A stretch of DNA of 64,000 nt from Asterochloris sp. CNOR1 (Eukaryota > Chlorophyta > Trebouxiophyceae > Trebouxiales > Trebouxiaceae), in NCBI GenBank assembly GCA_963969365.1, contig OZ017762.1, positions 992,001-1,056,000 on the forward strand, in the 5' to 3' direction. A model generated the notes under the pieces. The model saw only the letters and a program-made list of their open reading frames with translations, made no database searches and was not told the DNA's origin. The position numbers and the translations under genes are program-made. Numbering within the stretch: the first letter of the stretch is position 1; every line of letters begins with the position of its first letter. Positions 50,961 through 63,496 of this stretch are shown here, piece by piece.

Positions 50961-51397
50961 AGTGCTCAGCTTGGCAGAATTTTGTTACTGTTGGGAAATC
51001 TCATGCTTTTCTGCAGCTTTTGCTGGCTGGCTGCAGGGGCCAGGCCTGGCACAATGGCAGAGCAACAAATGCCATCTACAGAACAGCTCGATCTATGAGC
51101 CCAAAATGGACAGACAGCTCACCTGCAGCCCTGACAACAGTAGAGCTGGCCTTCCTCTTCTGCACAGGTCGTCTATCATGAAGCTGTGGCTGTAAAGGCC
51201 TGAAAGGCAGCTGGCGACTGTGTATGCAGCATGTGAGGCGTAGATGGTGACACAATTGTCCTTGCATGCTGGATGCTCAGATTGGTACAGTGGGGTTGAA
51301 TGGTTTGACAGGTAGGATGAGCAACATGCTAGGTTGACCTCGGCCGTAAGCGGGACAACTCAAGACGGGTCTCTGACATCCTGAACGATCTATTAAA
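50961..51397. promoter_or_regulatory. Divergent start region, bPH gene (minus) and RBM34 gene (plus)
   Basis: About 440 bp separate the two start codons. No TATA box was recognised. The RBM34 ATG has an A-rich context (TATTAAAATGTC), favourable for initiation. Confidence 0.4.
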
Positions 51398-54300
51398 ATG
51401 TCTCTGTTCAACAGTCTGTTCAACTCTGAAAAGTTTGGCAAGGCAGCCTCCCTGTTTGCTGAGGACAGCACTTTTGCGGTCCGCAGGCAAGCAGATGCCT
51501 GTGAATCAGCAGCAAACTCGCTTGCTGTTGAACATGAGCAGCATCTGAAGCGCAAATGTGCCAATGGCAGGCGGGGAGCGGCAGAGGCGCCCACAGAGCC
51601 ATTAAGCAGGCAGCAGGCTACTGCTGGACAGCCAGCAGGCACAGAAGCTCCCTCTGAGACTCCAATGAAGCTCAGCAACGGCAAGCTGGGAGCCTCTGCA
51701 GTCAAGGCAGCAGCTGCAGTGCCTGTGCCTGCGCAAGTGGCGGCCTCTGATGCACAACCACCGCCTGGTAAGAAGCGGAAACGAGAGAAGGCCGCCGCAG
51801 AGTCTGCTGCCGGCCAATCAGCCCAGCCAGCAACAAAGGCGCCAGGCCATAAATATGCAAAGCGCCAGGCAAATAGCGCTGCAGAGCCTGGTACCAGCCA
51901 GCAGGGCCAGGCGCCTGATCCAGGCTCACATCCCCGGCCCTCTGCCAGAGGCCGAGTCAAGGGAGCTGTGGAGCAGACGAGATCCCCGGCATCAATAAGC
52001 AAGGCTAGCACTGGAGAGGCCGAGCGACCCACCAAGCGGGCAAAGGTTGCTGTGGAGCGCCCTGTCAGCCAGCAGGCCCATGCAGCAGCTGAGCTGCCTG
52101 CTGCCCAGGGCCGCAGCAAGCAGCTGAAGGCAGCAGTCAAGGCCGCCAGGGCTGCTGCTGGTGACAATGAGGAGGCTGGTGCTGACCACTTGGCCTCAGC
52201 TGGTGGTGCTGGGCAGGAGCACAGGCATGCCGGGGAGGCGGCTCTAACTGCAGCAGATGCTGCTGCTGACGACCAGCCCAGCGCAGCAGCCGGATCTGGC
52301 GAGCAGGTGAGCTGTTTGCTGCCTTTGAGAGGGAGTCCACACATGAAGTGAGCACGACTCCTCCTCCCTGTGGTTGTCTGCAGCTAAGACAGCAATCAGA
52401 GTCCCTGCACTGCAATCAGGGCTGCATGCAGCGCCACACCAGGTGATCTGTCATGCATTTGTGAGGGAAACTGCTGTCACGTGAGGGGGATTGCTGTCAC
52501 GCCGGACTCCATCAGTGCAGACGCACAGATTTCAGGCGCCCCCCGGCTTTGCATGCGACCAGTTGACATCTCAGGTGGCACAGCAATGCATCATTGATCA
52601 TGGACGACCTCATTGTGTTCACTTTCTGCGCTGCAGAGGCTCAAATTGACATCAGAAGAGGAGGCAGCGCGTCTGCAGCGCACTGCTTTTGTGGGCAATC
52701 TGCCCATTGCCATCAAGAAGCGGACGCTTCTCAAGCACTTTGGCAGGTAGGCCAGAGGGGCCAGACCCATGTGCGTACCTCAAGCTTCTGATCGGTCTGC
52801 ACTGCCTTTTAAATAATCTGCTGTCCGCGGCGCACTGAAGCAAGGCGCCCTGGCAGCAAGGGTACCGTGTGTGTGATCAAGCAAAGTCAACACCTGCATT
52901 GCTAAGGCACACTTGCAACCTTGGCACCAGCATTGAAGGGGAGCGCCCCGATTGTGCTTAAGAGGCAGCCGCTCTTCAGCACTCATTGGAGACTGGCGGC
53001 TGCTGTGCCGGCAACGACTGGTGTCACTGTCCTGGGATATCACCATCGACAGTGCTGTAGAAATCTGCACAGGACCAGGAAGGGCGCCCAATGCATGCAC
53101 TACTTTGCCCAGGCCAGCGGCCCACATGTCAGAAAGCTGGCAGTGTGGCCAAGTCTTCTCAGCTGAGCATCCACTCAGCGCGGTGCTGCATGCCCAGGGA
53201 GGTTGCCCTTGACGGAGCATGGCTGCAGCTGTCAGTGTGGGAATCACAGCTCTGTTCCAGATGACTTGTGACACCTTTTTCGACCTGCAGCAGGGTGAGT
53301 GAGGTCAACTATGTGTGCCTCTGCAGGACCCGCTGCGGCGTGTACACCGGCGGCATCCTTGACGCAAGCAGCCTCCCACTCAGCTGCAGCACATCCAGTT
53401 TGACACCTCAAGATTGCAAGCTAGCCTGATGAAATTCGTGGGCGGACGTTTCCCTGCTGCAGGCATGTTCTGGGCAAGAGTCTGCAGCTGCTCTTTGCGC
53501 CCTGGAGCATGCTGTGCCTGCAGGACAAGCTGCATGACAGGTGTCATCACACTGCTGCAGGTATGGTCAGATAGAGTCCCTGCGCCTGCGCTCAGTCCCT
53601 GTGAAGCTAGACGGTAAACAGATGCCGCGGCGAGCTGCCGTCCTGACGGGCAGCGTGAGCACGAAACGTGGGACTGCAAACGCCTACATTGTATTTGCCG
53701 AGGCAGAGAGCGTTGGCAAAGCCCTGGCAAGCAACATGCAGCTGGTGAGTGTGGTGACGATGCTTCACTGTGAGTTGCATCGCATGCTGTGGGTGAAGCT
53801 TTGTGACAACATGCAGCATAGCGCCTTGCAGCAGTCTGCGCAGGAAGTTGACTGCAAGTGGGTTGCTATGTCTGCCTGGGCATGGACAGACAAAGCGTCG
53901 GCGCCATGGACCTGCGTTCCCAATGACACTGTACGAACATCTTAGGAGCACTGATCAAGTGCACCTGCCTGCTGCAGCTGGAGGGCCTGCACATGAGGGT
54001 GGACAGGGCGGCCCCCCGCTGCCAGGAGGGCTCCGCAGGGGGCAGTGTGCATTATGAGCGTGGGCGCTCAGTCTTTGTGGGCAACCTCCCTTTTGATGTC
54101 GAGGTGCGAAGCCTGCCCCTGCATGTCCTTCCAGGTGCACGCTTCCCAGAGGACCTGCAGACCCACATATCTGCTTCTGTCTTGGGAGACCTGGCCAGCA
54201 AGTGTGGTGGTGACCGAGGATGCTCTTGTGTACAGGACCTGCTGCAGTGCATGAGCTTCATCCTCGCCAAGGGGCAAAGAGGTCAACACCTCGCGCAGCT

Positions 54301-55898
54301 CCGCAGCCGCCAAATTCTTGTGGAGAGAACAGCCCCTTACCTGTGCTGCAGTACAGCGCTTTCCTGCACTTCGAGCTGCTTGCGCTGCCACCACAACCCT
54401 CTGGTTGCACTCCACCTGCTGCAGTATGCACAGGTCGCCTCTCTGTGCAGCTCTGCAGCTACGAAGAAGGCCTTGGACCAAACAGCTCCCCTTTCTGCAG
54501 GACTGAGATTGTGCTCGCACTGCCTGAGAATACACAGAGTAGCCCCTTGAGGGAGATCACTGTGCTCTCTTGCTGCAGTGGCGTGGGGTCACAGCTCTCC
54601 TCGGCATCTCAACCGCTGAAGTCGGCTGCCTGCAGCTTGTGACATAACAGCTTGAGCTGGCCACACCATGCTCCAGAAGGCAGGGCTCATGTTTGAAAAT
54701 GCTGCAGGATGAGGAAGTCATTGCTCTATTCAGCTCAGCTGCTGCCAAGCTGGGCATGGAGCACGGCATTGAAGCGGTTCGCATAGTGAGGGACCCCACC
54801 AGCAACTTGGGCAAGGGGTTTGGTTTCGTGCTGTTCTCCAGCCAGCCAGCCCTTCGAGCAGCTCTTTCCCTCAACGATGCCAAGCTGCGCAACAGGCCTA
54901 TACGAGTGACCAAGGTCAGACACCCTGTGCGGTTGCCATCAATCATTGCTTGACGATCTGGGTTTGTTGCACATTACAAGATTTATTTTTTTGAGCTTTA
55001 TGGCGCTGCTGCCCAAGCGCAGCAAGCATCAGTCCACACTCTGCTTCCTCTGTAGCTGCTGCTGCCAAAGCCCAGCAATCATGAGCTTGATCGTGTTGGA
55101 TCAGCAATCCATGGCTGCTGTTGCACAAGCGCATCAAGCATGTTCTCACAAGATGCTCATTCCCCAACCCAGTCAGCATCACTGCTAAGATGGCGCAGCA
55201 CATTGCTTGCTGTCCCCAGAACCTTGCTTGATGGAACCAGGAGCATTGTGACATACTTTACATGCAGGTGGTCAAGATTCCAGATCACCTCAAGGGCGGC
55301 CTGAACAAGGCAGGCAGGAAACCCAACAAGGGCGCTGTCCGCAGGATGTCATCAGGCAAGTCTGCTTGTACATTTTGTGAAGGGTCTGGTCAGCGAAAAA
55401 GCAGCTGTATACATGTCGCAACCCAACAAGGGCGCTGTGCGTCGTGAGACCAAGCCTCACTTTAGTTCCTGAAGAGGATGTAAGATCTGGACCTGAGTTC
55501 AGGTCTGCATGCTGACGGGTTCTAGTGAGGTGTGTTCATGCCCACTTTCCACTCCAAACCCGCCCCAGATGAGACGCTGGCTCTCATGGTGCTGCTGGGT
55601 CTTTGCAAACGCTAGTGCACTCTTGCCGCAAAGCCTTTGTAGTCTGTGCTTTGCAGGGTATGGCAAGGGCGACACGGTTCACGCCGGCAGGGCAGCGCCC
55701 AAGCTGCAGAGCAGGGCAGGCGGAGCCAGCTCGTGGCAGGGCTTTCAGACCAAGGGCGCCAAGAAGACTTCAGCGCCTCTAAACATCAAGTCAAAGCCTA
55801 GAACATCCTTGAAGCCAGGCCCGTCAAAAGCAGGCAAGGGATTGAAGTCCCAGACAAAAGCAGGCAAGCAGTTGAAATCCCAGAGGAAGCAGTCATAA
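51398..55898 (+). CDS. RBM34: RBM34/Nop12 homologue, nucleolar two-RRM protein
   Basis: RBM34/Nop12 proteins bind pre-rRNA and assist 60S ribosome assembly in the nucleolus. Seven exons with agreeing phases: 51398-52306, 52637-52746, 53561-53744, 53978-54103, 54708-54914, 55268-55355 and 55657-55898. The first exon encodes a long Ala/Lys/Gln-rich disordered region with nuclear-localisation-like clusters (GKKRKREK, PTKRAK). RRM1 spans exons 2-3 (RTAFVGNLPIAIKKRTLLKH, IESLRLRSVP, ANAYIVFAEAESVGKAL). RRM2 spans exons 4-5 (SVFVGNLPFDVEDEEVIALF, GKGFGFVLFSSQPALRAAL). Both RNP2 motifs (FVGNLP) are intact; RNP1 is canonical in RRM2 (KGFGFVLF) and looser in RRM1 (ANAYIVF). The C-terminus is basic (TSLKPGPSKAGKGLKSQTK). 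The intron after 55355 has a GC donor. The start ATG at 51398 is the first in the frame. The family call is firm. Confidence 0.9.
55405..55460 (+). repeat. Degraded copy of the RBM34 exon end at 55318-55350
   Basis: AACCCAACAAGGGCGCTGTG then CGTCGTGAG at about 55420 repeats AACCCAACAAGGGCGCTGTC then CGCAGGATG at about 55320. The copy is about 100 bp downstream, just inside the following GC-donor intron. Confidence 0.85.
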
Positions 55899-56064
55899 GT
55901 GTCCTGTCCATGTGGCCTGAATCAGGCCTAATGACCCTTAATGCTAATGCAGTGTTGCATGAATAATTCATTGAGCTTCTCATACGGCTGGGTTGCTAGG
56001 ATTGTCTGAGGTCAAAGACAGCTACGTGGAAGGAACTGTCCTTGCAATGAGGAATGACAGGAAA

Positions 56065-59000
56065 TCAGTGCATCAAGATGTCACGCATTCTTTTGGCAGC
56101 AGCCAGTCCACTCAGCACTGCGCCCTCTGCACTGGACGTCCGAAACATGTCACCGCACACAGCGACACGCTGCTGCTCATCCATGAGGCACTCCTCTGGA
56201 AGGGGGTTTGCCTTGAAAGCGCTGCCCCAACGCTGCACCTGCAGCCAGCAACAGTTGATGCAGATCAGCTCCTCGCTGCTGCTGGTGGTCCACCAGACAG
56301 AAGGATACCTGTAAGGGTGCGACCACATTGCTGTCCTGTAGCCAGACACCATCACCATCAACGTAACGGCCTGCTCATCCACGAGGCAGCCGTCTGGCAA
56401 ATCACTTAGCCTATGAGGCCTCCCCCAGCGCTGAACTTGTGCAATCTTGCTGCCATGAGAATCCACGCATTGTCGGAAAGAGTCAACCTTGACCACATGA
56501 GATTAGTCAGCTGGTCCATCAATACGTACTTCTACCAGCAGGTCTTGTATACAGTATGACCATAGACCCTTAGCATCACTCAAGATGCTGAACAACTGAG
56601 ACCAGCGCAGATGTTGTGCCCAAACACATGCGCTGCGTGTTATGCCGGGAGTAATGCTTGCCATAGCATGTGTCTTGAACTTGTAGACCCTGCCAGTATA
56701 TCCCGAACGACCATGCAGCAGACCTCATCTGCACAAGCAGTGGCTCCTCTGCAGGTGCTCTTAGCGCTCACGAGCAAGCCCTGCGCCTCAAAGCCTCTCA
56801 GTCCATGAAGGACCCCCCCAAGGACTGGACCTGCCTGCATGAATAGGGGCTCCTGCTCTGGCTCGCCCACACCAAGGCCTCTCAGAAGCTCCTGCACCTC
56901 CCTCCACATGCGCGGTGCCATAGCAGCCATGGCTGCTGTCCCTGGGGCCAGGGGGCGCCCATCCTTCTGTAGGGGCACGTCTTCCAGCAGCTGCCGGCTG
57001 AAGTCCTGGGACGCCACAGCCACCCAGCACTCTGCGCCATCCTGGCGCTCGCGGCCTGCAGGCAGGCAGTCTCCATGGGCCTCCAGCTCTGGCCACCCGA
57101 ACGGTCTGCTCTCAACAGAGCTTCAATGCTGTTGGCCTGCATCACCCACAGTTTGCAGGCAAGGATCAGCTGCAGTGCTGCAGATCTGCACCAGTACTGC
57201 CACTGCTGCAGGATGCTACCTGCGTGAGGGCCCTGCCCTATTGCTGTATCACAGCCCACATGGCCCTTCCTGCCACGTCATACACATCAGAACAAAAGCC
57301 GCAGGAATTGCAGCTGGTGTGACTTGCTGCTGCTGCAGCTCAGCCAAGGGTGCTGCAGCATGCCAGGCACATCTGCAACGCCAAAGTTGCTGGTGTTGCA
57401 GCTGAGCCCTCTCGGTAATGCCCTAGATGCAAAGCTGGCCCAGATGGGCACAAAATTCTGCGCCACCTCCGCCTCTGCAGGCACAGGTGTATACATGGTT
57501 TCAGGCAGCCAGCACCCACACAGCGACTTCCACCTGGCTTGCTGCTCTCGAGTTGAGCACTGCGGGTCGAGCTTTAGATACAGTGCCTGCACAGCAGCTG
57601 CCCGCAGTCAAACACTAGAAGCCATACAGCGTCTCCCCACCTGGCTTGCTGCTGTCACAGCTGAGCCACTGCAGGCGGTGCCCTGAGATGCTGGCTGCCT
57701 GGAAGCTGCTGGCTGCCAGGCTGCCCCGCACCGCCACCATCAGGCTGAATGCCGGTGTTGGATTTGTCTGCCGCAGCTGCTGCTGTAGGTGGCTCAGCCC
57801 AACTTCCTCCAGATTCAGGGTGCCTGGGGAGCCTGCATTACATGAAGGGCTTCAGTGTTAGGGGACATGAAGGGAGAGGCCACAGGCCAGGCGGGCCAGG
57901 CTGCAGCGGCCTGCTACCCTGGGGTGCAAGACACTGACGGAAACAAGCTGTCTGAGCAAAACCCTACTCGGGATGCCAGGGAAGCATGCAGCAGGTGATA
58001 GGGGCTCATCCACTGCACCTGCCTTGGCTGCCAGGTAGTCGGCCAGCACAATGCCATTGAAGCCACCCATTCTCTGGCTGGAATCTGCTGCCTTGTCAGT
58101 CACGTCCAGGGTCCAGGTACCACCACCATCACGGTGCAGGGCAGTGACCTGCATGCGTATGAAGCAAGGTAATCAAGCAGATGGTGTGATTAGTATGTCT
58201 GAGCCAGAGCTGGGCCCATCGTGGACATGCTTCATACCGCTTGCTCACCTTGTGTGCCCAGGAAGTGGTGCAGCCTGCAGTCAGGTGCCGGCAGACGGCA
58301 TCCATGCCAGGCTGCCCAACAAACAGCTGGGGGCTCTGCAGCGAGTTGCAGAAGCCTGCCTGGTTTCCTGCAGGCTGCTGGGTTGCTTTCCCGTCTCCAG
58401 TTGCAAGGAGGTGCACTGGCTTCACCAGCCAACGGGTTGCAACGCCTGCAGCAGGCCCAGAACTGATTGTCGGCGACTGAGGTCTTAGGAGTGTGCTGCG
58501 CGCTGCAGAAGCCTCCCTCACTGTTTGCAAGCTGCCAGGCCATTACCAGTCGCTTCGAGTGTACAGCCTCTACCACCCACTAGACAGCTGCACCTGCAGC
58601 AGGCACACAGCGCTGAGTGCTGTGCCCTAGAGTGTTCAGCAGTGTGCAGAGAGCTGCCTCCACGCCTGCGACTTACTGAGTCACCCAGCGATTGGTTTAT
58701 ATGCTGCACCAGCCGCAGGACAGATCAGTCTGCAGCAGACACAGCAAACCGCTGTGTTCCGGGAATGTGCTGCGAGCTACAGGAGCCTGACTCAGCCTGG
58801 GTCACTCGGGTGCTGCCTGCTTGCAGGTCCACAACCGCTGCACTGCACCTGCAGCACGCAGGGGAGTGGCTGAGTGCTCGTGCAGCCCTGAGTGCACAGC
58901 AGACTGCCCGTAACCTGCTTTTGCACCCCCTTACTGTGTGCCTGGGCGTCAACATCAGAATGCCTGCAGCAGGCACACACCTGAACAGGAAGGTGCAGCC

Positions 59001-59439
59001 TTTCCCCATTGTGCCTCTTGATGAGCAGAGCCTGGCTGGCTGGACTGGCCAACAGCCCAGGCTGCTGCGCATGTACTAAAAGCAGGGGACTGAGGTGCAC
59101 ACAGCAGGGTGATCATTGACAGCTGCAGCGTGCGCCATCATCATGATGGAAGCAGCAATAACAATGCAATTGCTTTCTGGCAGGCAAGCTATGACCTGCT
59201 TGCTCCCAGCGCTGCATGATGGCCTGCATGTCGGGGCTGCTGGCCTGGATGAACTGGCAGCCATGGTCAAACTGCCAGCCATCCTGTGAGCGTGTGTTGG
59301 CTCTGCCCCCCGGGCCGCGGAACCCCATGTCGAACACATGAGGGGAGAGGCCCAGCTGCTTGAGCTCATGAGCACACGATGCGCCTGCCAGCCCTGCCCC
59401 AATCACTGCCACTCTGTGTGTTGCGACTGTAGTGACCAT
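56065..59439 (-). CDS. Renalase-like FAD/NAD(P)-binding amine-oxidase-family oxidoreductase
   Basis: The start is ATG 59439 (MVTTVATHRVAVIGAGLAGA). The open frame extends upstream to about 59607 without another ATG. The Rossmann dinucleotide motif is GAGLAG in VAVIGAGLAGASCAHEL, followed by FDMGFRGPGGRANTR and FDHGCQFIQA, typical of renalase-like proteins. The first exon ends at 59196. Further exons were recognised at about 58145-58025 (DGGGTWTLDVTD, GFNGIVLADYLAAKAG), about 57830-57700 (TPAFSLMVAVRGSLAASSFQ), about 57050-56830 (DGAECWVAVASQDFSRQLLE) and the last exon, about 56250-56065 (QRWGSAFKANPLPEECLMDE, RVAVCGDMF, EGAVLSGLAAAKRM), ending at a stop. The C-terminal CGD and GAxLSG motifs complete the FAD fold. 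The substrate is unknown. Exons between 59.2 and 58.2 kb were not resolved. Confidence 0.82.
56330..56440 (-). repeat. Degraded copy of the last exon start of the renalase-like gene
   Basis: The exon start encoding QVQRWGSAFKANPLPEECLM (about 56250-56175) has an upstream counterpart at about 56440-56375 encoding QVQRWGRPHRLSDLPDGCLV then DEQAV. Both follow similar acceptor text. The copy keeps about 25 codons open before diverging. Confidence 0.8.
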
Positions 59440-60362
59440 TGTGTGGCTCGCTGCAGGGGTGTACCTACTAATTTGCAGCTGCCTGGCCGCTGCAAGGCCC
59501 AACCTGCAGGCTCGTGGCAACGCCAGTGCAGATCCGGAGCGCAACGAGATCGGATGCTGCTGCTGAATGAGTGATCTTATTTTTGCTGCCTCTGCTTCTG
59601 ATGTCACAGATTGCTGAATGATGAATTTGTCAGTGCTCTTGATTCAGAAGCTCGTGGCAAAGCATTTGCAGTGAAGGTCTGCTTGCCCAGAAGGGGAGCA
59701 GTCTGAGGCAGGCTTGTCCTTGGCACCGGCACAGCACTACATTTACGGCCAAACCCCGAGCAATCAGGCTGAAGCAGCTTGTTCAGGAGGGCATGTTGCT
59801 CTGACAGCTTCCCCCGGGTCACTGTGCCCTCAGACTCGGCCTGAACACCTGCCAGCCTATTCACAGCATCACAGACTGGTGTTGGGACTTGCCCTCCAGC
59901 AGACTACATCTGCTAGCTGTGGCAAGTGGTGCCAGTGCAGCTGGTGGTGCACAAGTCCTCATCTTCAAGCCTTCTGTGCGGCATGATCAATCGGGCGGTG
60001 CCCCCTGCAGAATTCTTGGCGCAGGCTCTGCAGGTCAGTTGCCCAGCCTATGCAGGCCTGCTGAAGCCTTCAGCTGCTTCAGTAGGGGCTACATGCTGCA
60101 GCCTGAGGTGCACTGATGCACTGCCCAAGGCGTGAGCTTGTGCAATAGCTGCAAGCTGCATCTGTGAGAGCTGGTCACAGCGCTGCAGCAGCCCGAACCT
60201 GGCTGCCATGGAACAGTGCTGCGTCAGGCAGCATGACATACTACCTCCCAGCTCAGAGGCTTCCTGTGAGCCCCCCAGCATGCATGCTGCCAGCTGGGGC
60301 CTGGCTGTTGCTCATGCTTGTGTCCTGCAGCACAGGGCGCCATCGTGCCAAATTGCTCTAAG
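59440..60362. promoter_or_regulatory. Divergent start region, renalase-like gene (minus) and TSG101 gene (plus)
   Basis: This holds the 5' regions of both genes and the unidentified first exon of the TSG101 gene, which must end in phase 1 to join the exon starting at 60363. No promoter motif was recognised. Confidence 0.35.
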
Positions 60363-63300
60363 CCTATGTCAAGCACCTGCACAACGCCCTGCAGGGTCAT
60401 GGCGGGATTCAAATGCCATACTCAGATGACCGCAAGTGGACTGTGCGCCAGCACCTGCTGGACGTGGTGCAGGTGAGAACTGCTGGATAGTAGAGGGTCT
60501 GCTGAACATTGGCTAGATGGACCTGTGTGGGTCCAACTCATGCGCATTGCGCCACGGCAGACCTGCCCTGCCAGGTGTCGTCTGCGTTCTGCATCAGCAG
60601 CACAGCAGCTTATGCCCGGCAAAAGTGTCTGCCACCTGCCCTAGACCTGGGTCATCAGTGGCAGTAGCTTGAGCACTGTGACGTTCCTTACTTGTAACAT
60701 GAGCACGCACAGCAGCAGTGCAGAGGACGTATGTGATGGCTCTTGCATATGATGCCACAGGGCCTTCCAGGGTCCTGTCAGACATGCATGCAGTGCAACA
60801 CAGTCACATGATGCAGGAATTCCCCACGCTGGTTCTCAAGGCGCAGACCTATACATACCCTGACGGGCGCAGCGCCACCCTGCTCATGGTGGAGGGAACT
60901 CTGCCAATGTACTACCAGGTGAGGGCGTCCATGCAGCAGGGTGGCACGCACATGCGACTGCTCAGGCCATCGGCTCTGCCATGATGCTGGCCAGCTCACG
61001 GCGGGGACGTCTATGCATTTCTCCCGCAAGCAGGCAGACGCTTGTAGGTATGCCTTTGCTCATGGTGAAGGGGACTCTGCCTGTCCACCACCAGGTGAGG
61101 CAGGCGTGCATCAGCAGCACTCGCTAATGGTCCATGCAGGGGGATTGGCAACATCGTGCACTGGAAAGGAGAGGGGGATGGAGAGGGGGATTCACATGAG
61201 CTGAAAGGTCATGAGCCAGCCTTGCCCCGCTTGTGCTTGGTTGCATATCTCTATATTGGGTGCAGCGTGCAGGCATGGGCGCAGCATGCACAGTGCTGGC
61301 GCTTGTGATGAGGATGTCGCCTATCAGGGGTGCAAGGGCTGCAATAAGAACCCCACGGGCGCCCACCGCAGTGGGCAGCAGCAGCATGCTCTGTCTGTCT
61401 CTGTGTTTGTGTCGCTCCTGGCATCCTGTGTTGCATTGGTCGGCAGGCGCAAACATGCGGCATCCTGCTGCTGCGCTCTGACGACCAGCAGGCGCATGGT
61501 TGGCAGTCTGCGGCATGGGCCCTGTATCATTGCATGTGACCAATCATACTGCCTGTGTCAGAATCAGGCTGGCTTCCTCCCCGCAGCTGCTGCCTGCACA
61601 GCCTGCAGCGCAGGGCCTATAGCAGCAATGCTCCCTGCACTGCATGAGCACAATGAGTGTGCTGCCTGCACACATCAGGTTGGAGTACCAAGAGGGAATA
61701 AATGGTCAAGTTGGCAGTCAACAGCAGACATGCATGCTGTCTACGTTTGGCAGCGACTTCCACAGCTTTACTCCGCAAGAGCAATCCGCCTGACTGGATA
61801 AAGATTTCACTTTTACACCAATAGCACCTTAACTCATTCATGCTGCAGGGAGTCAAATACAACATCCCTGTCGCCATCTGGCTGACCGAGCAGTACCCCC
61901 AGCAGGCGCCGCTGACTTACGTGGTGCCAACGCCCGACATGATCATCAAGCCGCGGCATTCCTTTGTAGATGCATCAGGTGAGAAGAGCTGCTTGCATCA
62001 GGGCTTACACCACAACCTTGCATCTGCTGCATGCCCTTGTGTGTCTGGGTGCCACAGATGGAGTGCTGTGCTGACTGCTCAGCCGTCATGGAGGTACCAG
62101 CTTGCCAAACATGATCATCAAACCTTCACACTCTTTTAGCACGCTTGCCTCAGGCAGAGAAAGTGCCTGCAGCTGCACAGCCTTTGCAATGGCCTGCAAT
62201 GGCTGTCAGACTGCTCCTGCAGCCTGAAGAGCTCACTGACTGCACCTTGGCCTCTCCCCTGCCACTGTCTTACTGCAAGCAGTGCGGTAGAGAAACCCAG
62301 CACATGAGTCCCCAGCTGTGCCACACAATGCTCCCAGGCCCCCAGTGCATGCGGCACGCAGGGGAAACTCCTGCCCACCGAGGACAGTCTTTTGACAAGC
62401 GATGCAGATTTGCATGATCAATGGCAGTTGCACCTGCACATGCAGGTCTGGTGAATGCGCCCCACCTGCATAAGCAGAGGTTCAGCTGTGCGTGCGTCCT
62501 GCCCCAGACCATTCGTGTCAGCAAGCACATTTGTTGATCATAGGGTCAAAAGCCGACACAGCGTTTGCCCTGCACATGCAGATGTGGTGAAGCTGCACTG
62601 GAGCCCGCAGCTGTGCAGTGCAGGGCCAGCCCTCCCAGATATGCTTGCCTTGCAGGCATAGCCATTGCCAAAATAACCAAAGATTCCCCTGCACATGCAG
62701 GCGTGGTTAACACGCCCTACCTTCAGCACTGGAGCCCCCAGCTCTGCAACCTGGTGGACATGGGGCACGACACTTCTATCCAGTTTGGGCAGGATCCACC
62801 CCTCTTCAGGTGAAGGTGTGCTTCGGTGGTGAAGCCACACAAAATATCTTGACGCAGGGGAGGCTGCACGCTTGGCTAGAGTTGTCAGCAGGCTCCCCCG
62901 CTCATCAGGGCAGCAATGTGCAAGGTACAAGAGCACACCTGTGCGAGATGCGTCGCGCACAGAGAGATTTTGCCCTCGTGTTTGGGACGTCACATGTCTC
63001 ATTTTGGAAGGGCCTCTGGACTTGCCCACAAAGACAGGAAGGGGACAGTCCACTTCATTGGGAGAGCTGCAGGAATGGTCTCTCATCGATTGACTTCATG
63101 CATACACTCCGGCTGCCCATTGCAGCAAGCCCCTGCTGTCCTCTGGGCTTCCCATGTTCAGCTTCAGTATCTGATTGTATCATGCCCCTGGCGTGACAGA
63201 GAAGGGTCTCCCTCAGGGATGGAGTCCATTGCCTAGCAAGACTCCCTCAAGAGTGTTTCTGGCTGATGCATTCCTCTTACTGTAGCAAGCCGCCTGGATG

Positions 63301-63496
63301 GACTCCACCGCCATCCTCTGGGCCTTCGCATGGCCAGCACCCGCAGCAGCGGCCGCCGCCTCCTCAGCACCAGGGACAGCAGCAGATGGGGCAGGACATG
63401 CACTTCCAGGCAGAGAATCCCCTCAGGCAAGCTGCGCTGGGAAAAATGCGCTTTGGTTGGACTCCAAAATGCAGGCGCTGCACCGCAGTGCACTGA
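60363..63496 (+). CDS. TSG101/VPS23 (ELC) UEV-domain protein of ESCRT-I; both ends unresolved
   Basis: The UEV domain binds ubiquitin and PTAP-type motifs at endosomes. Phased exons: 60363-60472 ([20 protein letters not shown], matching the plant ELC start of domain), 60817-60918 ([33 protein letters not shown]), 61849-61978 ([36 protein letters not shown]), 62701-62809 ([32 protein letters not shown]) and 63286 onwards ([14 protein letters not shown] and a Gln/Pro-rich linker). The UEV domain is complete, with the MIIK and PYLxxW signatures. The linker frame reaches a stop at 63496. Alternatively a GC donor at 63427 joins exons further right. No coiled coil or steadiness box is visible before the window ends. 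The first exon is also missing. Confidence 0.85.
61030..61098 (+). repeat. Degraded copy of the TSG101 exon end at 60860-60918
   Basis: The text CTCATGGTGAAGGGGACTCT then GCCTGTCCACCACCAGGTGAG (about 61059) repeats CTCATGGTGGAGGGAACTCT then GCCAATGTACTACCAGGTGAG at the exon end, including the donor. It lies about 170 bp downstream in the intron. Its frame would read [13 protein letters not shown]. Confidence 0.85.
62050..62142 (+). repeat. Degraded copy of the TSG101 exon end at 61905-61970
   Basis: GTGCTGACTGCTCAGCCGTC is followed by GGTACCAGCTTGCCAAACAT then GATCATCAAACCTTCACACT. This parallels GTGGTGCCAACGCCCGACAT then GATCATCAAGCCGCGGCATT of the exon. The copy begins about 70 bp after the donor. 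Confidence 0.75.
62430..62640 (+). repeat. Two degraded copies preceding the TSG101 exon at 62701
   Basis: The exon start reads CACATGCAG then GCGTGGTTAACACGCCCTAC. It is preceded by CACATGCAG then GTCTGGTGAATGCGCCCCAC at about 62437 and CACATGCAG then ATGTGGTGAAGCTGCACTGG then AGCCCGCAGCTGTGCA at about 62572. The spacing is about 130 bp. Both keep the acceptor, and the second has a deletion relative to the exon. Confidence 0.9.

Noticed and set aside
51277-52344. A 355-codon minus-strand open frame
   Set aside because: It is the antisense of RBM34 exon 1; GC-rich Ala/Gln coding sequence leaves the opposite strand open. The plus strand has a good ATG, a donor, and RRM exons in phase.
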